Notes under the pieces: generated by a model | Told to the model about the DNA's origin: nothing | The model's database searches: none | The model's input: only the letters and a program-made list of their open reading frames with translations | Source: Neobacillus nitrireducens | Lineage (GTDB): Bacteria; Bacillota; Bacilli; Bacillales; Cytobacillaceae | NCBI RefSeq assembly: GCF_030915405.1 | Contig: NZ_CP133262.1 | Location: 5,089,057-5,153,056 of the forward strand | Reading direction: 5' to 3' | DNA: 64,000 bases | Shown here: piece after piece, positions 61,461 to 64,000 of the stretch | How positions within the stretch are numbered: position 1 is the stretch's first letter | Layout of the letters: every line of letters starts with the position of its first letter | Made by a program: the position numbers and the translations under genes

Positions 61461-61629
61461 GCATTACATTTTTAATTTTTGCGATAGATAACGGAACCCG
61501 TTACAAATAACTGCCTTTTTTTCTTTGATAAATCTTCATATTTCTTTTACTCATCCGCTTTAACTGATAAAATGTCACCTATCAATCGCAAATAATTTCA
61601 CTTTCAGCAAGGGAGAAGGATTAGTTAAA

Positions 61630-62382
61630 ATGAAATTAGTTTCTTGGAATGTCAATGGCCTTAGGGCATGCGTTAAAAAAGGTTTTTTGGAATACTTTCA
61701 AGAAGTGGAAGCAGATATTTTCTGTGTGCAGGAAACAAAGCTGCAAGAAGGGCAAATTAGTCTTGAGTTAGAAGGTTATCAACAATACTGGAATTATGCG
61801 ATAAAGAAAGGATATTCCGGTACCGCTGTGTTTACTAAGGAAAAACCACTTTCTGTTCGATATGGTGTAGGAACAGATGAGAGTGAAGAGGAAGGTCGAA
61901 TTCTAACCTTAGAGTTTGATAATTTTTTCCTAGTCAATGTCTATACCCCTAATTCACAAAGAGATTTAGCAAGAATCAATTACCGTTTGGATTGGGAGGA
62001 CCGTATCCTTCAGTATTTGAAAGAATTAGATGACCTGAAACCAGTTATCCTATGCGGAGATTTGAATGTCGCCCATCAGGAAATTGACCTTCGGAATCCA
62101 AAGTCTAATGTAGGAAATTCCGGGTTTACGGACGAAGAACGAGGGAAAATGACCTCATTACTTGCAGCGGGCTTCGTTGACAGCTATCGTCATTTTTATC
62201 CGGAACAGGTTGGTGCTTACAGTTGGTGGTCGTACATGGCTAAAGTTCGAGAAAGGAATATAGGTTGGCGAATCGATTACTTTATTGTCTCCGAAAAATT
62301 GCGGGATCGCCTTATAAATGCTGATATTCATTGCCATGTGATGGGGAGTGATCATTGTCCGGTTATACTTGAAATTCATTAA
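61630..62382 (+). CDS. exoA: Exodeoxyribonuclease III / AP endonuclease
   Basis: A 250-residue enzyme with the EEP nuclease motifs: LVSWNVNGLRACV, FCVQETKLQEGQI (catalytic Glu), YWNYAIKKGYSGTAVF, NVYTPNSQRDL, ILCGDLNVAHQEIDLRNP, NIGWRIDYFIVS and GSDHCPVILEI. It cuts DNA at abasic sites and removes 3' ends in base-excision repair. Length and sequence match B. subtilis ExoA. The ATG has AAGGGAGAAGG upstream. It stands alone. Confidence 0.93.
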   Translation: MKLVSWNVNGLRACVKKGFLEYFQEVEADIFCVQETKLQEGQISLELEGYQQYWNYAIKKGYSGTAVFTKEKPLSVRYGVGTDESEEEGRILTLEFDNFFLVNVYTPNSQRDLARINYRLDWEDRILQYLKELDDLKPVILCGDLNVAHQEIDLRNPKSNVGNSGFTDEERGKMTSLLAAGFVDSYRHFYPEQVGAYSWWSYMAKVRERNIGWRIDYFIVSEKLRDRLINADIHCHVMGSDHCPVILEIH

Positions 62383-62490
62383 TTTCATGCCATTAGTTTT
62401 TCTTATGACAAATTATAAAATCTGTGTCATTTTCTTTATAAAGAATTTCTATTATAGTAAATATAAAGAGGTATTCGGGGAGGAAATGAT

Positions 62491-63261
62491 ATGGATATCA
62501 AGAAGGATGTTCAAAAGCAGTTTGGAAAAAGTGCAGATTCCTATGTTAGTAGTCCAATCCACAAAAAAGGGAATGACTTATTAAAGCTTTTGGAAATGGC
62601 AACGATGACCGGTGACGAGGAACTACTGGACGTTGCAACTGGGGGCGGACATACGGCAAATGCGTTTGCTAACTCTGTAAAAATTGTCACAGCTATGGAT
62701 TTAACGCCTGAAATGTTAAAAGCAGCAGAAAGATTCATCTTAGGTAATGGGCACCAAAATGTAGTGTTTAAATTAGGGGATGCCGAAAATATGCCTTTTT
62801 CTGATTGGAGTTTTGATATAGTTACCTGTCGGATAGCTCCTCACCATTTCCCTGATGTGGATAAATTTGTGAAAGAAGTCCACCGCGTCTTGAAGCCATC
62901 CGGTCAGTTTTTACTTGATGATAATGTCGTTCCTGAAGAAGATGACTATGATGTTTTTTATAATACGATCGAAAAACAGCGGGATTACAGTCATTTCCGA
63001 GCTTGGAAGAAGAGTGAATGGCTCAAGATGCTTGAAATGAATGGATTTGAAATTTCTGAAATGCATCGTTTTGATAAATCATTTCAGTTTGAGCCATGGT
63101 GTAACCGAATGAATTTACCTGAACGTGAAAAAGATAAATTAACTGAATACATCCTCAAGGCACCCCAAAAAGTAAAAGAAAAATTTAAGGTTTCCATTGT
63201 TGATGATCATGTGAACTCCTTCCAAGGGGAAGCAGTCCTTTTAAAGGCGGTAAAAAGGTAA
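62491..63261 (+). CDS. Class I SAM-dependent methyltransferase
   Basis: A 256-residue cytoplasmic methyltransferase. Motif I ELLDVATGGGHTANAFA is at about residue 44, then TAMDLTPEMLKAAE, LGDAENMPFSDWSFDIVTCR, EVHRVLKPSGQFLLDD and a late VVPEEDDYDVFYN. It resembles the Methyltransf_11/YcgJ type in Bacillus. GDAENMPF is the usual acid loop. Substrate unknown. GGGGAGG precedes the ATG and a terminator follows the stop. Confidence 0.83.
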   Translation: MDIKKDVQKQFGKSADSYVSSPIHKKGNDLLKLLEMATMTGDEELLDVATGGGHTANAFANSVKIVTAMDLTPEMLKAAERFILGNGHQNVVFKLGDAENMPFSDWSFDIVTCRIAPHHFPDVDKFVKEVHRVLKPSGQFLLDDNVVPEEDDYDVFYNTIEKQRDYSHFRAWKKSEWLKMLEMNGFEISEMHRFDKSFQFEPWCNRMNLPEREKDKLTEYILKAPQKVKEKFKVSIVDDHVNSFQGEAVLLKAVKR

Positions 63262-63265
63262 AAAA

Positions 63266-63311
63266 GCCCTTTGCATAAAGAGAGGATTGCTCTTTTTGCA
63301 AAGGGTCTTTT
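63266..63311. terminator. Intrinsic terminator
   Basis: CCCTTTGCA and TGCAAAGGG enclose an inner AAAGAG/CTCTTT arm, followed by TCTTTTG. It lies between the methyltransferase and the convergent short gene. Confidence 0.85.
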
Positions 63312-63316
63312 GTGAA

Positions 63317-63454
63317 TTAAACATCGTTTAAGGCCGTTCCGATTACATCAAATTCAGGTGATTTTTCCTCAAAAACTGATGGATTCAATTGCTCTTGTTC
63401 TACAGGAGTAACTAAACTACTTTCATCCTCTTTTTTCTGGAAGTACATACTCAT
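63317..63454 (-). CDS. Short acidic protein of unknown function
   Basis: A 45-residue protein starting MSMYFQKKEDESSLVTPVEQ, with an acidic, proline-containing body and ending DVIGTALNDV. ATG 63454 is ten bases after AAGGAG; a second ATG lies two codons later. It is convergent with the methyltransferase and lies beside the rRNA-type promoters. No family was recognised, but the ribosome site and terminator support it as a gene. Confidence 0.6.
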   Translation of the reverse strand: MSMYFQKKEDESSLVTPVEQEQLNPSVFEEKSPEFDVIGTALNDV

Positions 63455-63628
63455 ATCTGGTCATCTCCTTTTTACTAACACAATTACAGAGATAGTTTTT
63501 CCCTTAAAAAGGAATCTAAACCTATTTTCTTATCTTTACCTATAGGTATGTAATTATATATGATTATTGCAAGTCCAAATGACTTCATTATAGTACTATT
63601 CAATTTATAAAAAAATGAAAAGAAGGGG

Positions 63629-63739
63629 TTGACGAATGGTTGTCAGGGTAGTATGATATTCCTTGTCGCTAAAACGAAATAACGTAGTTAAAAAATTATT
63701 TCTGGTGAAGTTGACATCGAAAAAACGTTATGTTAAAAT
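63629..63739 (+). promoter_or_regulatory. Tandem strong promoters of rRNA-operon type
   Basis: P1 is TTGACG (63629-63634) with TATGAT (63652-63657), spacer 17. P2 is TTGACA (63711-63716) with TAAAAT (63734-63739), spacer 17. Tandem promoters about 80 bases apart followed by an untranslated leader with boxA are the usual start of Bacillus rRNA operons. Confidence 0.82.
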
Positions 63740-63789
63740 AATAAAAGTCGCTAATTACTTGATTGGCTGACGAAGTAGAATGATAGAAT

Positions 63790-64000
63790 TGTTCTTTGAA
63801 AACTAAACAAACAAAATCGTGCAAACAAACAAAAATTATTAGTTTCAGAAATGAAGCTAAGCCAACGTAACAAATGAGCTAATCAACTTTTCCGCGTATT
63901 AACGAGCAGTAATATCCTATCGGATAACTGCTCGTAAATACCCGATTGATTCGACTAACCATCACGGGGTAAAGCATCCCGTGATGGAAGTCTCATCTTA
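63790..64000 (+). promoter_or_regulatory. Leader of a probable rRNA operon (16S gene not reached)
   Basis: TGTTCTTTGAAAACT (63790-63804) is the boxA-like antitermination element typical of Bacillus rrn leaders. It is followed by A/C-rich AAACAAACAAA and two hairpins: ACGAGCAGT (63902-63910) with ACTGCTCGT (63927-63935), and CCATCACGGG (63959-63968) with CCCGTGATGG (63978-63987). The latter stems could be part of RNase processing. The 16S sequence itself has not started by base 64000. Confidence 0.72.

Overview
This window is chromosomal DNA of an endospore-forming Bacillaceae (Firmicutes). It is AT-rich, has strong AGGAGG-type ribosome binding sites, and uses GTG and TTG starts freely. It carries spore and Bacillus-lineage markers: RacA, CsgA, DUF421/DUF1657 proteins, YkuD, YvbH, a SqhC-type cyclase, HelD, and YitT, YetF and YppC relatives. 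The species cannot be named from the sequence; Bacillus, Neobacillus or a close genus is likely. The right end runs into what looks like the promoter and leader of a ribosomal RNA operon whose 16S gene would lie just outside.

Layout. 0.1-9 kb: end of a membrane protein, racA beside a second MerR-like coiled-coil gene, a DMT transporter, HAD phosphatase, secreted polysaccharide deacetylase, class V aminotransferase, YkuD L,D-transpeptidase, ATP-grasp ligase and YceI. 9-16 kb: helD, small stress and hypothetical genes, GNAT, an alpha/beta hydrolase with a degenerate nucleophile elbow, and asnS. 16-26 kb: a LysP-type permease under a lysine riboswitch, a YitT protein, a divergent HxlR/nitroreductase pair with two matching operators, YvbH, a DMT exporter, a DUF421 plus two DUF1657 genes, and an erythromycin-esterase homologue. 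A gene-free block at 25.1-25.9 kb looks like a large structured noncoding RNA. 26-32 kb: YitT, csgA, a methyltransferase, VanW, and a wHTH/hydrolase operon, then two inverted GC-rich palindromic repeats around a decayed IS1182-like transposase. 32.6-41.6 kb: a TetR-controlled acyl-CoA catabolism cluster: acyl-CoA dehydrogenase, SDR, acyl-CoA ligase, TetR, APH-like kinase, ComB-like phosphatase, SDR, enoyl-CoA hydratase and quinone reductase. Two near-identical 18-bp operators lie before its two arms. 41.8-46.2 kb: a two-component system with an HtrA protease and a broken prsA fragment. 46.2-50.8 kb: an exact 21-bp-period repeat, an ABC-F protein with a leader, NhaC and a short YitT. 50.9-55.2 kb: a second two-component system convergent with a redox operon (stalk-domain protein, small anchored protein, ApbE, ferric-reductase-like membrane protein). 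55.3-63.4 kb: mug, sqhC, DUF2515, ppiB, a frameshifted deacetylase, exoA, a methyltransferase and a short gene. 63.6-64 kb: tandem rrn-type promoters and leader.

How the genes work together. The 32.6-41.6 kb cluster reads as one pathway. A carboxylic acid is activated to its CoA ester, a hydroxyl is phosphorylated by the APH-like kinase, and the dehydrogenase, hydratase and SDRs carry out beta-oxidation-type steps, all under one TetR repressor. The separate kinase and dehydrogenase recall the fused ACAD10/11 proteins and the levulinate (lva) pathway, while the ComB-like phosphatase is an unexplained partner. The two-component systems probably sense envelope or redox stress. Recent decay is visible in prsA, the IS remnant, the 60.1-kb deacetylase and possibly the DUF2515 gene.

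The strongest undescribed feature is the candidate RNA at 25161-25913. Its ends pair over 25 bp with no mismatch. Its three wobble pairs are G-U only on the plus strand, and it is followed at once by a terminator.
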